Position numbers and translations under genes: made by a program. DNA of 64,000 nt from Rhizorhabdus dicambivorans. Lineage in GTDB: Bacteria > Pseudomonadota > Alphaproteobacteria > Sphingomonadales > Sphingomonadaceae. The stretch lies in the NCBI RefSeq assembly GCF_002355275.1, contig NZ_CP023449.1:2644001-2708000 (forward strand), in the 5' to 3' direction. Below, in pieces: positions 16,283-25,155 of the stretch (within the stretch, counting starts at the first letter, position 1; every line of letters starts with the position of its first letter). The notes under the pieces are model-generated. The model did not search any database, had not been told where the DNA came from, and saw nothing but the letters and a program-made list of their open reading frames with translations.

Positions 16283-17406
16283 GCTCTAGCTTTGATCCTC
16301 GTCGCTTTCGAGCGCTGCTCGTCAAGGAGTCGCTCCAGATCGTGCGCGATCCGTCGACGCTGCTGATCGCATTCCTCCTGCCGCTCATTCTTCTGTTTTT
16401 GTTTGGCTTCGGCGTTTCGCTGGATACGGCGCGCAGCCGCATCGGACTCGCGGTGCAGGACTCTAGCGAACCGGCGCTCAGTCTGGCCAATGCCTATCAA
16501 AGCTCCCGCTGGTTCGACGTGGCGACGAGGCGCAACATTCGGGAGCTCGAGTCCGATCTGGTCGCCGGGCGCTTGCGAGGCATCGTCGTCATACCAGAAG
16601 ACTTCGGGCGAAGGTTGGCGGCAGGCCGCGGCGCCGAAGTTCAGGTCATCACCGATGGATCGCTTCCCAACACCGCATCATTCGTTGCCGCTTACGCCGA
16701 AGGTGTGCTGGCGAGCTGGGCGGAGACGCGCGCGCTCGAACGAGGAAAGGCCGCGCGGCCGGCAATGTCGCTCATTGTCCGTCATTGGTTCAATCCCGGC
16801 CTCCAAAGTCGGTTCGCCTTGATTCCCGGCTCTATCACTATTGTCATGACCATGATCGGAACGCTGCTGACGGCACTCGTGGTCGCTCGGGAATGGGAAA
16901 GGGGCACGCTCGAAGCACTCATGGCGACACCGATCGGAATGGCCGAATTCCTGGCGTCCAAGATTATACCCTATTTCGTGCTGGGGCTCGGATCGATGCT
17001 CTTGTGCACGCTCCTTGCAGTCTACCTCTTCGGCGTGCCGTTTCGCGGTTCGGTGCTGGGACTTCTCGCCATCTCGTCGGCCTTTCTCATCCCGGCACTC
17101 GGTCAAGGCCTGCTCATTTCCGCCGCTACGAAGAACCAGTTTGTCGCCAGCCAGGTCGCGCTCCTGACGGCCTTTCTGCCGGGGATGCTTTTGTCTGGGT
17201 TCTTGTTCGAAATTGCGTCGATGCCGCGGCCAATCCAACTGGCCACATATTTAGTCCCCGCACGCTATCTTGTCCCCTCGCTGACTACCGTCTTCGTGGT
17301 TGGCGACCTATGGGAGCTCTTCCTGCGCAACATTCTCACGCTACTGGCCTTTGGTGTCCTTTTCTTCAGCCTCGCTTTTCGCGCGACACGGCGGAGGATC
17401 GCCTGA
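16279..17406 (+). CDS. ABC-2 permease (YbhS-like)
   Basis: A 375-aa inner-membrane permease of the ABC-2 type. One membrane segment near the N-terminus (TLLIAFLLPLILLFLFGFGV) is followed by a large periplasmic domain (about 50-170) and five membrane segments at about 180-370 (SITIVMTMIGTLLTALVVAR, then REWERGTLEALMATPIGMAE as the coupling region). The periplasmic domain should contact the HlyD adaptor. It overlaps the ATPase gene by four bases and the next permease by one base. Confidence 0.92.
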   Translation: MSSSFDPRRFRALLVKESLQIVRDPSTLLIAFLLPLILLFLFGFGVSLDTARSRIGLAVQDSSEPALSLANAYQSSRWFDVATRRNIRELESDLVAGRLRGIVVIPEDFGRRLAAGRGAEVQVITDGSLPNTASFVAAYAEGVLASWAETRALERGKAARPAMSLIVRHWFNPGLQSRFALIPGSITIVMTMIGTLLTALVVAREWERGTLEALMATPIGMAEFLASKIIPYFVLGLGSMLLCTLLAVYLFGVPFRGSVLGLLAISSAFLIPALGQGLLISAATKNQFVASQVALLTAFLPGMLLSGFLFEIASMPRPIQLATYLVPARYLVPSLTTVFVVGDLWELFLRNILTLLAFGVLFFSLAFRATRRRIA

Positions 17407-18527
17407 TGAACAGCAGCAGACTGCACCGCCTTGTCGCGATCATCGTCAAGGAACTTTGGGCGGTGCTCCGCGACCCCAAGTCGCGGGCCACGCTCTTCGC
17501 GCCACCGATTATCCAACTCTTCCTCTTCGGCTTCGCGGTGACTCTCGAGGTCAGGAACTTCAACGTCGGGGTGCTCGACCGGGACCAGGGCGTCTGGAGT
17601 CACGAGGTGGTTTCCCGCATCGCGGGAAGCCCCAATGTGGGTCGCGTTATTCGGCTGCAATCTCCTGCGGACCTCCGGAACGCGATTGACAATCAGCGCA
17701 TCATTGCAGCGGTCGCGTTCGAGCAGCGGTTCAGCGCCGATGTCGAGGCGGGCCGGGTCGGCACGGCGCAGGTCATCCTCGATGGACGCCGGTCCAACGC
17801 ATCGCAGATTGTCGCGGGATATCTGCAGCAGATCGTCGCAAGCGCGGCCGCGGAGGCCGGTGCCATGGGGGCAGGCCAATCGCCCATGACCCGCACCGCC
17901 GTTACCAACTGGTTCAACCCGAACCTGCATTACCGATGGTTCGTCATGCCGGGCCTCATCGTCATCATAGGCGCGTTGATGGCACTCGCGGTCACGGCCC
18001 AGTCCTTGGCACGTGAGCGCGAGCTGGGCAGCTTCGACCAGCTGATGGTCTCTCCCCTGCGGGTGCACGAGATCCTGATTGGCAAAATGACGTCGCCACT
18101 CATCGTCGGGCTCGTCAATGCAACCATCTACGTCGTTTTGATTCCCACCATGTTCCGGGTTCCGCTGACCGGATCGCTCGTTTCGTTCTACCTCTCGCTC
18201 ACTGTCTATCTGCTGTCGTTGATCGGCGTTGGCATGCTGATCTCGTCGCTGGCCCAGACCCAGCAGCAGGCCTTCCTCGGTTCCTTCCTCGTCGGAGTGC
18301 CGGCGATCCTGCTGTCCGGGTTTGCGACGCCGATCGACAACATGCCCGACTGGTTGCAGCTCGTGACACTGATCAATCCGCCTCGACACTTCCTGATTGT
18401 CGCCGAGGGGGTGTTCCTCAAGAACATGCCGGCAAGCGAGGTGCTGGCGAATAGCTGGCCCATGGCACTGATCGCGCTCGTCACACTCAGCGCGGCAGCC
18501 TTCCTCTTCCGTGCCCGAATGGAGTGA
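17406..18527 (+). CDS. ABC-2 permease (YbhR-like)
   Basis: A 373-aa second ABC-2 permease, diverged from its neighbour but built the same way. It has KELWAVLRDPKSRATLFAPP, a first membrane segment, a periplasmic domain, and the coupling motif ARERELGSFDQLMVSPLRVH before the last membrane segments. ATG 17406 shares its A with the previous stop (TGATG). The two permeases should form a heterodimer. The frame extends further upstream to 16785, but only over the previous gene. Confidence 0.92.
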   Translation: MNSSRLHRLVAIIVKELWAVLRDPKSRATLFAPPIIQLFLFGFAVTLEVRNFNVGVLDRDQGVWSHEVVSRIAGSPNVGRVIRLQSPADLRNAIDNQRIIAAVAFEQRFSADVEAGRVGTAQVILDGRRSNASQIVAGYLQQIVASAAAEAGAMGAGQSPMTRTAVTNWFNPNLHYRWFVMPGLIVIIGALMALAVTAQSLARERELGSFDQLMVSPLRVHEILIGKMTSPLIVGLVNATIYVVLIPTMFRVPLTGSLVSFYLSLTVYLLSLIGVGMLISSLAQTQQQAFLGSFLVGVPAILLSGFATPIDNMPDWLQLVTLINPPRHFLIVAEGVFLKNMPASEVLANSWPMALIALVTLSAAAFLFRARME

Positions 18528-18531
18528 CGTT

Positions 18532-19944
18532 ATGATTCGCCGCTTCCGCCTTGTCACCTTTTCCGCGCTGAGTCTGGCGGGCTGTACGACGGTCGGCCCG
18601 GACTATGCTGCGCCCAAAGTTCCGGTTGGTTCTGAGTGGCTTGCGCAGACTGTCACCCAGCCAATCGAGGCCACATGGTGGCGGTCGCTGAACGACCCGC
18701 TTCTGACGCAGCTCGTCGACTTGGCGGTCGCCAACAATCGCGATGTGCGAGAGGCAGATGCGCGGCTGCGCGAGGCGCGGGCAAACCGCGATGCGGTACG
18801 TGGACGCGCGCTCCCCAAAGTCGACGTGACGGGTGCTGCGACAGAAAACCGACTGAGCGAGAACGGCCAGTTGCCCGTCTCCGGAATCCCCGGCCTCGAT
18901 CCGAGCTTCTCCTTGTTCGACATCGGCTTCGACGCGTCCTGGGAGATCGACATATGGGGTGGCACGCGGCGCGCCGTTCAGGGTGCGGAGGCGCGGGTGG
19001 AGGCCGCCGAGGAGGCCCGGCGCGAGGTGCTTGTCAGCGTGATCGCAGAACTCGCGCGCAACTATGTCGATCTTCGGGCGGCACAGGCGCGTCGCACGAG
19101 TGCACAGGCGGATGCCGAAGCGCAGGCGTGGGTCGCGCGTCTCATCGGTGAACGCCACGGTGCCGGCGAGGCATCCCGCTTCGACTTTGTGCGCGCCGAC
19201 GCCCAGGCGCAAGCGACTGCCGCCGCCCTCCCGAACCTCGACGCGGACGCGCGCGCCGCCGCCTACAGAATCGCCGTTCTCACCGGGCAGCCGCCAGAGG
19301 CTGCCGCCGCGCAGTTGATGGCACCGACGCGGCTACCGCAGGCACCGGCAACCGTCGCGGCTGGTATGCGCTCCGATCTACTCCGGCGGCGGCCCGACAT
19401 CCGGCGCGCCGAGCGTGAACTCGCCGCTTTCACGGCCGACATCGGTGTGGCGACAGCGGACTTGTTCCCGCGATTCTCGCTTCTGGGCACCATTGGATTG
19501 CAGGCGAGAGACGCAGACGAACTGGGGACCGGTGACAGCGTGCGCTACCAGGCCGGGCCGAGTTTGCGCTGGCCGATCTTTTCGGCCAGCCGCATCCGAG
19601 CCCAGATCCGCGCTGCCGAGGCACGTCTTGCCGCCGCCCTGGTACGTTATGAGCGGTCGATCCTGATTTCCCTTGCCGAAAGTGAATCCGCGCTTAACCG
19701 CTTCGCCGCGGCTCAGGCAACAAGAGAGCGTAGCGATCTGGTGCGCACTCAGTCGGCCGCGGCCCTGCAGCTGGCGCGCCAGCGCTTCCTCATCGGCGAG
19801 GATGATTTGATCGTCCTGCTCAATGCGCAATCGGCGTTCAGTGCTGCCGATCGCCAAAGCGTCGATGCACGGGCGGCAGAGCTGGCGGCGCTGATCGCGC
19901 TGTACAAGGCACTCGGCGGGGGCTGGGAATGCGTGGAGACGTGA
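18532..19944 (+). CDS. Outer-membrane efflux lipoprotein (NodT/TolC-like)
   Basis: A 470-aa outer-membrane factor. The signal sequence ends in a lipobox (LSLAGC), so it is a lipoprotein. TTVGPDYAAPKVPVGSEW is the typical mature start of NodT-type factors. Two OEP repeats follow at about 60-250 and 260-465 with long coiled helices (LRRRPDIRRAERELAAFTAD is the usual repeat 2 motif). ATG 18532 has GGAG ten bases upstream; a start at 18511 would lie inside the permease gene. It completes an envelope-spanning ABC exporter with the four preceding genes. Confidence 0.92.
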   Translation: MIRRFRLVTFSALSLAGCTTVGPDYAAPKVPVGSEWLAQTVTQPIEATWWRSLNDPLLTQLVDLAVANNRDVREADARLREARANRDAVRGRALPKVDVTGAATENRLSENGQLPVSGIPGLDPSFSLFDIGFDASWEIDIWGGTRRAVQGAEARVEAAEEARREVLVSVIAELARNYVDLRAAQARRTSAQADAEAQAWVARLIGERHGAGEASRFDFVRADAQAQATAAALPNLDADARAAAYRIAVLTGQPPEAAAAQLMAPTRLPQAPATVAAGMRSDLLRRRPDIRRAERELAAFTADIGVATADLFPRFSLLGTIGLQARDADELGTGDSVRYQAGPSLRWPIFSASRIRAQIRAAEARLAAALVRYERSILISLAESESALNRFAAAQATRERSDLVRTQSAAALQLARQRFLIGEDDLIVLLNAQSAFSAADRQSVDARAAELAALIALYKALGGGWECVET

Positions 19945-19960
19945 GCTGCCGGAGGGCCCG

Positions 19961-20920
19961 CTATGATTGACGATCCAGCCGCCGGAGATATTCACGCGGC
20001 GACGAGCCGAAGCGCCGCCTGAAAGCCCGGCTGAACTGATCGAGGCTGGCAAAGCCATTATCATAAGCAAGCATTGTGATGTTTCTATAGCATTTTGGAT
20101 CGCGAAGCTGCCGTTCGACGCTTCTAAGCCGTACCTGTTCAAGATAGCGTGACGGCGTCTCGCCACGGGCTGCAAAGAGCATCTGCAGATATCTTGTGGT
20201 TATGCCAAGTTCCGCTGCGATGGCCGCGGGGCTGACGCCTGGTTCGTCGAACCGCTTTTCTATGATAGTCCTGGCGCGCCTGAGCCAGTAGCCATCACGG
20301 CTCCCTCCTGTGGAGGTTGGCGTGCTCATTTTGCAGGACAGCGCGATCAGATCCGCGATGACCGCCCCGATAGACCATGCCTCGTCCGCGCCAACAGCGA
20401 CGTCATCGTTGCCCTCTACCAAGAGTGGCAGCGCCAAGGACGATAGCAGGCTGACCGGTAACCGTCCCGCAGCCAGCGGCCGTGGGAGATGAGCGTCGCG
20501 CAGACCGAGCTTTGGCAGCATCTCCTTCAGCGGCAACTTCACGAGCAGCATGTCTGCCGCATCGTAGCGGGCCGTGAACGGATGCATATTGTCGATAAGA
20601 ACGCCGCCGCGCGAGTTCAATTCGAACCGGGACCTGTCCTGCACCAATTCTGCGGAACCGCGGAACGGGAGCAGGAAGATCAGACAACGCTCCGCGGATG
20701 CCGGCGCCGACTGCTCGACCGATCGACGGACGGTCGCGCCTGAGCAGATGACGCGGGTGACGGTTACCGCACCCGCCTGGGCGCGCAAAAGGCGCCCCCT
20801 GAAGTTTGACCGGTCAAGCGGATCGACGCTGTGTTTGATCAGCGTTTCGGAGGTAACCTCATGCCAAAAATCGATCCGCTTGTCCGGGGAAGCAACCTCG
20901 GTCGTAAATACCTCAACCAC
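19961..20920 (-). CDS. AraC-family transcriptional regulator
   Basis: A 319-aa regulator. The C-terminal AraC DNA-binding domain (about 220-315) has two helix-turn-helix motifs: VSPAAIAAELGITTRYLQML, then ITMLAYDNGFASLDQFSRAF ahead of RRRFGSSPREYLRRL. The N-terminal part resembles the AraC-binding-like domain of NphR/FeaR-type regulators that sense aromatic compounds (RIDFWHEVTSE near its start). GTG 20920 has GGGAG upstream; the longer frame from TTG 21007 has no clear binding site. It is divergent from the catabolic cluster starting at 21323 and is the obvious candidate activator of it. Confidence 0.88.
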   Translation of the reverse strand: MVEVFTTEVASPDKRIDFWHEVTSETLIKHSVDPLDRSNFRGRLLRAQAGAVTVTRVICSGATVRRSVEQSAPASAERCLIFLLPFRGSAELVQDRSRFELNSRGGVLIDNMHPFTARYDAADMLLVKLPLKEMLPKLGLRDAHLPRPLAAGRLPVSLLSSLALPLLVEGNDDVAVGADEAWSIGAVIADLIALSCKMSTPTSTGGSRDGYWLRRARTIIEKRFDEPGVSPAAIAAELGITTRYLQMLFAARGETPSRYLEQVRLRSVERQLRDPKCYRNITMLAYDNGFASLDQFSRAFRRRFGSSPREYLRRLDRQS

Positions 20921-21322
20921 GATATGCTCCCGCTCGCGGCAGTGGACGTGGGCAGCAGATAAGACGGCCCGTACGAACGCTCCGGAGTAAGCGCCAAACA
21001 AGAGCAAGCGTCAAGCTCCTACCGGCGCGTTGGAATCGCGTAGGTTACGGCGCTTGAGCCAAAGCGTCACATCAGGCGGTGGCGCACGTGGTCCGATAGC
21101 GGCGTTGATCCATGGCGCGCCGGGCGCCAGCTGGATTTCGCATATCGCCGTGTTTCTTTCGCGCAACGCAGAGTTGGGCGATTGGCAGTAGGTTATAAGC
21201 TCCGCCGGGCGGCCGGTCCACGCGGGGCCGGGCGACAAGCGCACCGCAAATGGTGCCCGCTTAAGGGCAAACCAAAAGGCTGGTCAGTCAATGCGGCCAG
21301 CCCGTGATGCCTTGGGGGAAAG
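20921..21322. promoter_or_regulatory. Divergent region between AraC regulator and catabolic cluster
   Basis: 402 bases separate the two starts. A minus-strand frame of 77 codons (21011-21244) lies inside but has no family resemblance, so I do not call it a gene. The only clear signal is the strong GGGGGAA ribosome binding site just before ATG 21323. The length leaves room for an activator-dependent promoter; no convincing -35/-10 pair or long palindrome stands out by eye. Confidence 0.35.
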
Positions 21323-23542
21323 ATGCAATTATCGATGCTACGCTTGTGTGTCAGTATGGTCGCCGTTGCGGCGCCCGCCTTGTCGGGTAGCGCATCCGCT
21401 CAGGAGACGGTGCAGCAGGACGGTGATGCGAGCACCGGTATCGAGGAAATCGTCGTCACCGCCGAGCGCCACGCGCAGAATGTGCAGCGGGCTCCGCTTG
21501 CCATCCAGGTTTTCGACGCCGAAAGCGCCCTCAGGGCAGGCCTCACCTCTGCAGCGGATCTCGCCAAGCTGACGACCGGCCTCGACGTGAGTGCCGGCGG
21601 AGCCAGCACCCAGCTCTACATCCGCGGCGTTGGCGACACGTCGTTCAATCCGCTCGCCAACCCAGGTGTCGCCTTCAACGTGGACGGTGTCTATGTGGCA
21701 CGCCCGGCGAGCATTGGCGGAAATTTCTACGACATCGCCCGGGTCGAAGTGCTCAAGGGGCCGCAAGGTACGCTCTACGGGCGGAATGCGAACGGCGGCT
21801 CGATCAACATCATCACCCATGAGCCGGAGCTTGGGTCCACCGGTGCCAATCTGAACTTCGAAGCAGGGAACTACTCGCTGGCGCATGTGAGTGGCGCGGT
21901 CAATTTTCCACTTGGTGCCGAAATGGCGATCCGGGGCGCCTTCAACATCGTCAGCCGGGACGGCTATCTTTCCGACGGGACGAACGACGATCGTCAGCAA
22001 TCCGCTCGCCTCAGGCTGAAGTGGGCGCCGGAAAGCGGAAATCTGACGTTGCTCCTGAATGGCGACTACAGCCATTTGGATGGCGACGGCGTGGGATATG
22101 TCTGGCTCCCCCGCCGGCCGGGTGCGAGCAAGTGGGAGGCTGCAGGATCGCGGGCGGGCGTCGACTATCGGAACTCGTTTCCGCCATTCGGGCCGCTACT
22201 GACTGACAATCTCCCGCCGCAGTACCAGAACAGCGATCTCTGGAATGTCAGCGCACAGCTCGATTGGAACTTCGATTTTGCGACGCTGACGATCCTGCCG
22301 GCCTACCGGCATTCCGACGTCAAGACCGCCGCGTTCCCGACGCTCGAGCAGTCGGAGGATAATCGCGGCTCGCAAAAGTCGATTGAACTCCGTCTCGGCA
22401 ACAGCGGCGCCGACCTGACGTGGGTGCTCGGGGGCTATTATTTCACCGAAAGCAGCGTGGGAAGTCAAACCGATCGGGGCGGAGACCCCATTCAAAGCGT
22501 CAAGTTCGTCTATGAGCCCGACACCGATGCCTATGCTGCGTTCGGACAGGCGACCGTCAGCCTCCTCGACGGACTTCGCCTGATCGGCGGCCTGCGATAT
22601 ACCTATGAAAAGCGCCGGTTGGACGGCACCATGTCCAATCAGAGCCCCCTCCTTGGGACCCCCGGCGCGATCCTGGAAGTCTTTGCATCCAGAGCAGCAT
22701 TCGACGGAACCACCTACAAGCTAGGCCTGGAGTTCGACCTCGCGCCGCGTTCGATGATGTACGCGACGCTTAGCACCGGCTTCAAGGCAGGTGGCTTGAA
22801 CCAGACCATTCCGCCTTTGGCCGTCTACGAGCCCGAACGCCTGACCGCGGTGGAGATCGGCACAAAGAACAGATTCTTTGACAATCGCCTGCAGCTCAAC
22901 GCGACCCTTTTCCACTGGAAGTATAAGGATCTCCAGGATCAGCGCCTCACATTCGACACGACGGGGAATTTGAACTTCCTGTTCTTCAACGTCGGCGAGG
23001 CAACCATCAAGGGCGGAACATTGGAGCTGGTCGCCAAGCCCCTGGAGGGCGGCACCTTCTCCGCGGCCGTCGAATATGCCGATTCCAATTATGACAGCTT
23101 CACGTTCAGAGTTCCGGCGCTTGTATTCGCCCCGGGTAGCACGGGATGCCCGACGAGGGTCGACGGGCCCGACGTCGTTGGAGATTGCGCCGGCTTCCAA
23201 GTGGCGCGCGTCCCGCGTTGGACGGGCACGGTAAGCTACGAGCACGAATTCATGCTGACCGACGACTCCGCCATTGTGGCGGGCGGAAGCATGAAGTTTG
23301 CAAGCCACCGGTGGCTCAGCACCGACTTCATATCGGCAGCCCGGGGTCAACCCTATGCGATATTCGATGCCAACCTGACCTACCGGGTTGACGAGCGCTA
23401 CTCCGTCAGCCTCTTCGGCAGGAACCTCGGGAACAAGGCCTATCACACGGGCGGCTTGCAGCAAGTGTTCGTGCCCGGCCTGTTCGCGGCGACGATAGCT
23501 GCACCGAGGACCTACGGCGTACAGGCGCAATTCAATTTCTGA
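21323..23542 (+). CDS. TonB-dependent receptor of the catabolic cluster
   Basis: A 739-aa outer-membrane receptor without an STN domain. The signal peptide ends at SGSASAQ, the TonB box is IEEIVVTAERH (about residue 41), the plug contains VEVLKGPQGTLYGRNANGGS, and the barrel ends in QAQFNF. It belongs to the broad sphingomonad receptor group often linked to uptake of aromatic or plant-derived compounds. It is the first gene of a run on the plus strand with an aldehyde dehydrogenase 25 bases behind it, so it probably imports the substrate of that pathway. The substrate itself is inferred from context only. Confidence 0.92.
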   Translation: MQLSMLRLCVSMVAVAAPALSGSASAQETVQQDGDASTGIEEIVVTAERHAQNVQRAPLAIQVFDAESALRAGLTSAADLAKLTTGLDVSAGGASTQLYIRGVGDTSFNPLANPGVAFNVDGVYVARPASIGGNFYDIARVEVLKGPQGTLYGRNANGGSINIITHEPELGSTGANLNFEAGNYSLAHVSGAVNFPLGAEMAIRGAFNIVSRDGYLSDGTNDDRQQSARLRLKWAPESGNLTLLLNGDYSHLDGDGVGYVWLPRRPGASKWEAAGSRAGVDYRNSFPPFGPLLTDNLPPQYQNSDLWNVSAQLDWNFDFATLTILPAYRHSDVKTAAFPTLEQSEDNRGSQKSIELRLGNSGADLTWVLGGYYFTESSVGSQTDRGGDPIQSVKFVYEPDTDAYAAFGQATVSLLDGLRLIGGLRYTYEKRRLDGTMSNQSPLLGTPGAILEVFASRAAFDGTTYKLGLEFDLAPRSMMYATLSTGFKAGGLNQTIPPLAVYEPERLTAVEIGTKNRFFDNRLQLNATLFHWKYKDLQDQRLTFDTTGNLNFLFFNVGEATIKGGTLELVAKPLEGGTFSAAVEYADSNYDSFTFRVPALVFAPGSTGCPTRVDGPDVVGDCAGFQVARVPRWTGTVSYEHEFMLTDDSAIVAGGSMKFASHRWLSTDFISAARGQPYAIFDANLTYRVDERYSVSLFGRNLGNKAYHTGGLQQVFVPGLFAATIAAPRTYGVQAQFNF

Positions 23543-23567
23543 GCATCGATCTCGCCGGGAGAGAGCT

Positions 23568-25079
23568 ATGTCCGACAGCATCGCCAACCGAAAAACCGCC
23601 ACCAATCTCTTCCAAAGGGAATATGGCCATTTTATCGGCGGGGAATGGACGGGCACCTCGCGCGGCGCGACCATCGTCCAGTCGAACCCGGCGAACCGCG
23701 CGCCGCTTGCGCATATCCAGGCGGGCGACGCGCGGGATGTCGCGCTGGCGGTCGATGCGGCCCATCGCGCTTTCCCTGCATGGGCAAGAACCACCGCCAG
23801 ACAGCGGCAGGAGATCCTGCTTGAAATGGCGGCCCGCCTGCGGCGGCGCGCGCTGGACTTCGCTCTCATGGAGTCCATCAACAATGGGAAGACGATCAAC
23901 GAAGCGATCTACTTCGATCTGCCCCAGGCTTACGGCCAGTTCGAGTTCTTCGCCGGCGTGATTCACGCGCTCCGGGGAGAAAGCCACGACTATCCCGATG
24001 CGCTGGGACTGGTGCACCGCGAGCCCTTGGGCGTCTGTGCCCAGATCATTCCCTGGAATGCGCCGCTCGTGATGCTTGCCTATAAGCTTGCGCCCGCCTT
24101 GGCCGCGGGCAATTGCGTGGTTATGAAGCCGGCGGAGACGGTTTGTCTGTCGATCCTTGAGTTCATGAAGGAAGTGGCGGACCTTGTGCCGCCAGGCGTG
24201 ATCAACATCGTGACCGGCTTTGGACAGGATGTTGGCGAAGCACTCGTCACCAATCCCAAGGTACGCAAGGTGGCGTTTACGGGGTCGACGACGACGGCGC
24301 GCAAGGTGATGCAATATGCATCGGCCAATCTCATCCCGCAAGCGATGGAGCTCGGCGGGAAATCAGCCCAGATCGTCTGTCCGTCGGCGGATCTCGATGC
24401 GGCCGCCGAGGCGGCGGCACTGTCTACCGTCTTCAACAAGGGCGAAGTTTGCATGGCGGGATCGCGCCTGTTCGTGCACCGGTCCGTCCATGATGAATTC
24501 GTCGACAAGCTCGTTGCCACGATTGCGCGCGTGCGCCAGGGCGATCCGCTTTCGGAGTCGACGCAGATCGGAGCGATGGCGTCCGAAGCGCAGTTCGGCA
24601 AGGTCGCCTATTATCTGGATCTGGCGCGCGAGGAAGGTGCCACCGTTTTGGCTGGCGGAGAGGCAGCGACCGAAGGGACACTCGCCTCTGGCTATTACAT
24701 CAAGCCGACCATCCTCGGCAACGTCAGCAACGACATGCGCGTGGCACAAGAGGAGATATTTGGTCCTGTCACATGCGTCATAGGCTGGGACGAGGAGGCC
24801 GACATGCTGGCCCAAGTCAACGACAGCCGCTACGGGCTCGCCGGGGGAATATGGTCACGCGATCTTGGCCAAGCACATCGTCTGTCGCGCGCGATGGAAA
24901 CCGGCATCATCTGGGTCAACCGCTACTATAACCTGAAGCCGGGAATGCCGATCGGCGGGTACAAGGAAAGCGGATTCGGACGTGAGGGCTGCATGGACAT
25001 CATGTTCGACTACACCACGACGAAGTCGGTCATCATCAATTTGGACGAAGGAGAACTGGGCGTCTTCACCTCTTGGTGA
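23568..25079 (+). CDS. NAD(P)-dependent aldehyde dehydrogenase
   Basis: A 503-aa member of the aldehyde dehydrogenase superfamily. The oxyanion region reads IIPWNAPLVM, the cofactor fold FTGSTTTARKVMQYA, the general-base Glu is in MELGGKSAQ (about residue 261) and the catalytic Cys in GEVCMAGSR (about residue 295). The C-terminal SGFGREG and PIGGYKESG motifs are present. It oxidises an aldehyde to the acid in the cytoplasm. With the GMC oxidoreductase encoded next it could turn a side-chain alcohol into a carboxylate in two steps; the exact substrate is not readable. Confidence 0.93.
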   Translation: MSDSIANRKTATNLFQREYGHFIGGEWTGTSRGATIVQSNPANRAPLAHIQAGDARDVALAVDAAHRAFPAWARTTARQRQEILLEMAARLRRRALDFALMESINNGKTINEAIYFDLPQAYGQFEFFAGVIHALRGESHDYPDALGLVHREPLGVCAQIIPWNAPLVMLAYKLAPALAAGNCVVMKPAETVCLSILEFMKEVADLVPPGVINIVTGFGQDVGEALVTNPKVRKVAFTGSTTTARKVMQYASANLIPQAMELGGKSAQIVCPSADLDAAAEAAALSTVFNKGEVCMAGSRLFVHRSVHDEFVDKLVATIARVRQGDPLSESTQIGAMASEAQFGKVAYYLDLAREEGATVLAGGEAATEGTLASGYYIKPTILGNVSNDMRVAQEEIFGPVTCVIGWDEEADMLAQVNDSRYGLAGGIWSRDLGQAHRLSRAMETGIIWVNRYYNLKPGMPIGGYKESGFGREGCMDIMFDYTTTKSVIINLDEGELGVFTSW

Positions 25080-25155
25080 ATCCTCTCAACATACGTGCAA
25101 GTAAAGCCCACCAGATAGAATATTCGTCCTGTCCGGCACGAGGATCTGAACTGCT

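Noticed and set aside
17265-18557. 430-codon minus-strand frame over the ABC permease gene
   Set aside because: Arg/His/Asp-rich product typical of antisense frames; the plus-strand permease is unambiguous.
21011-21244. 77-codon minus-strand frame between the AraC regulator and the TonB receptor
   Set aside because: No domain, no good ribosome binding site, and it lies in the probable divergent promoter region.
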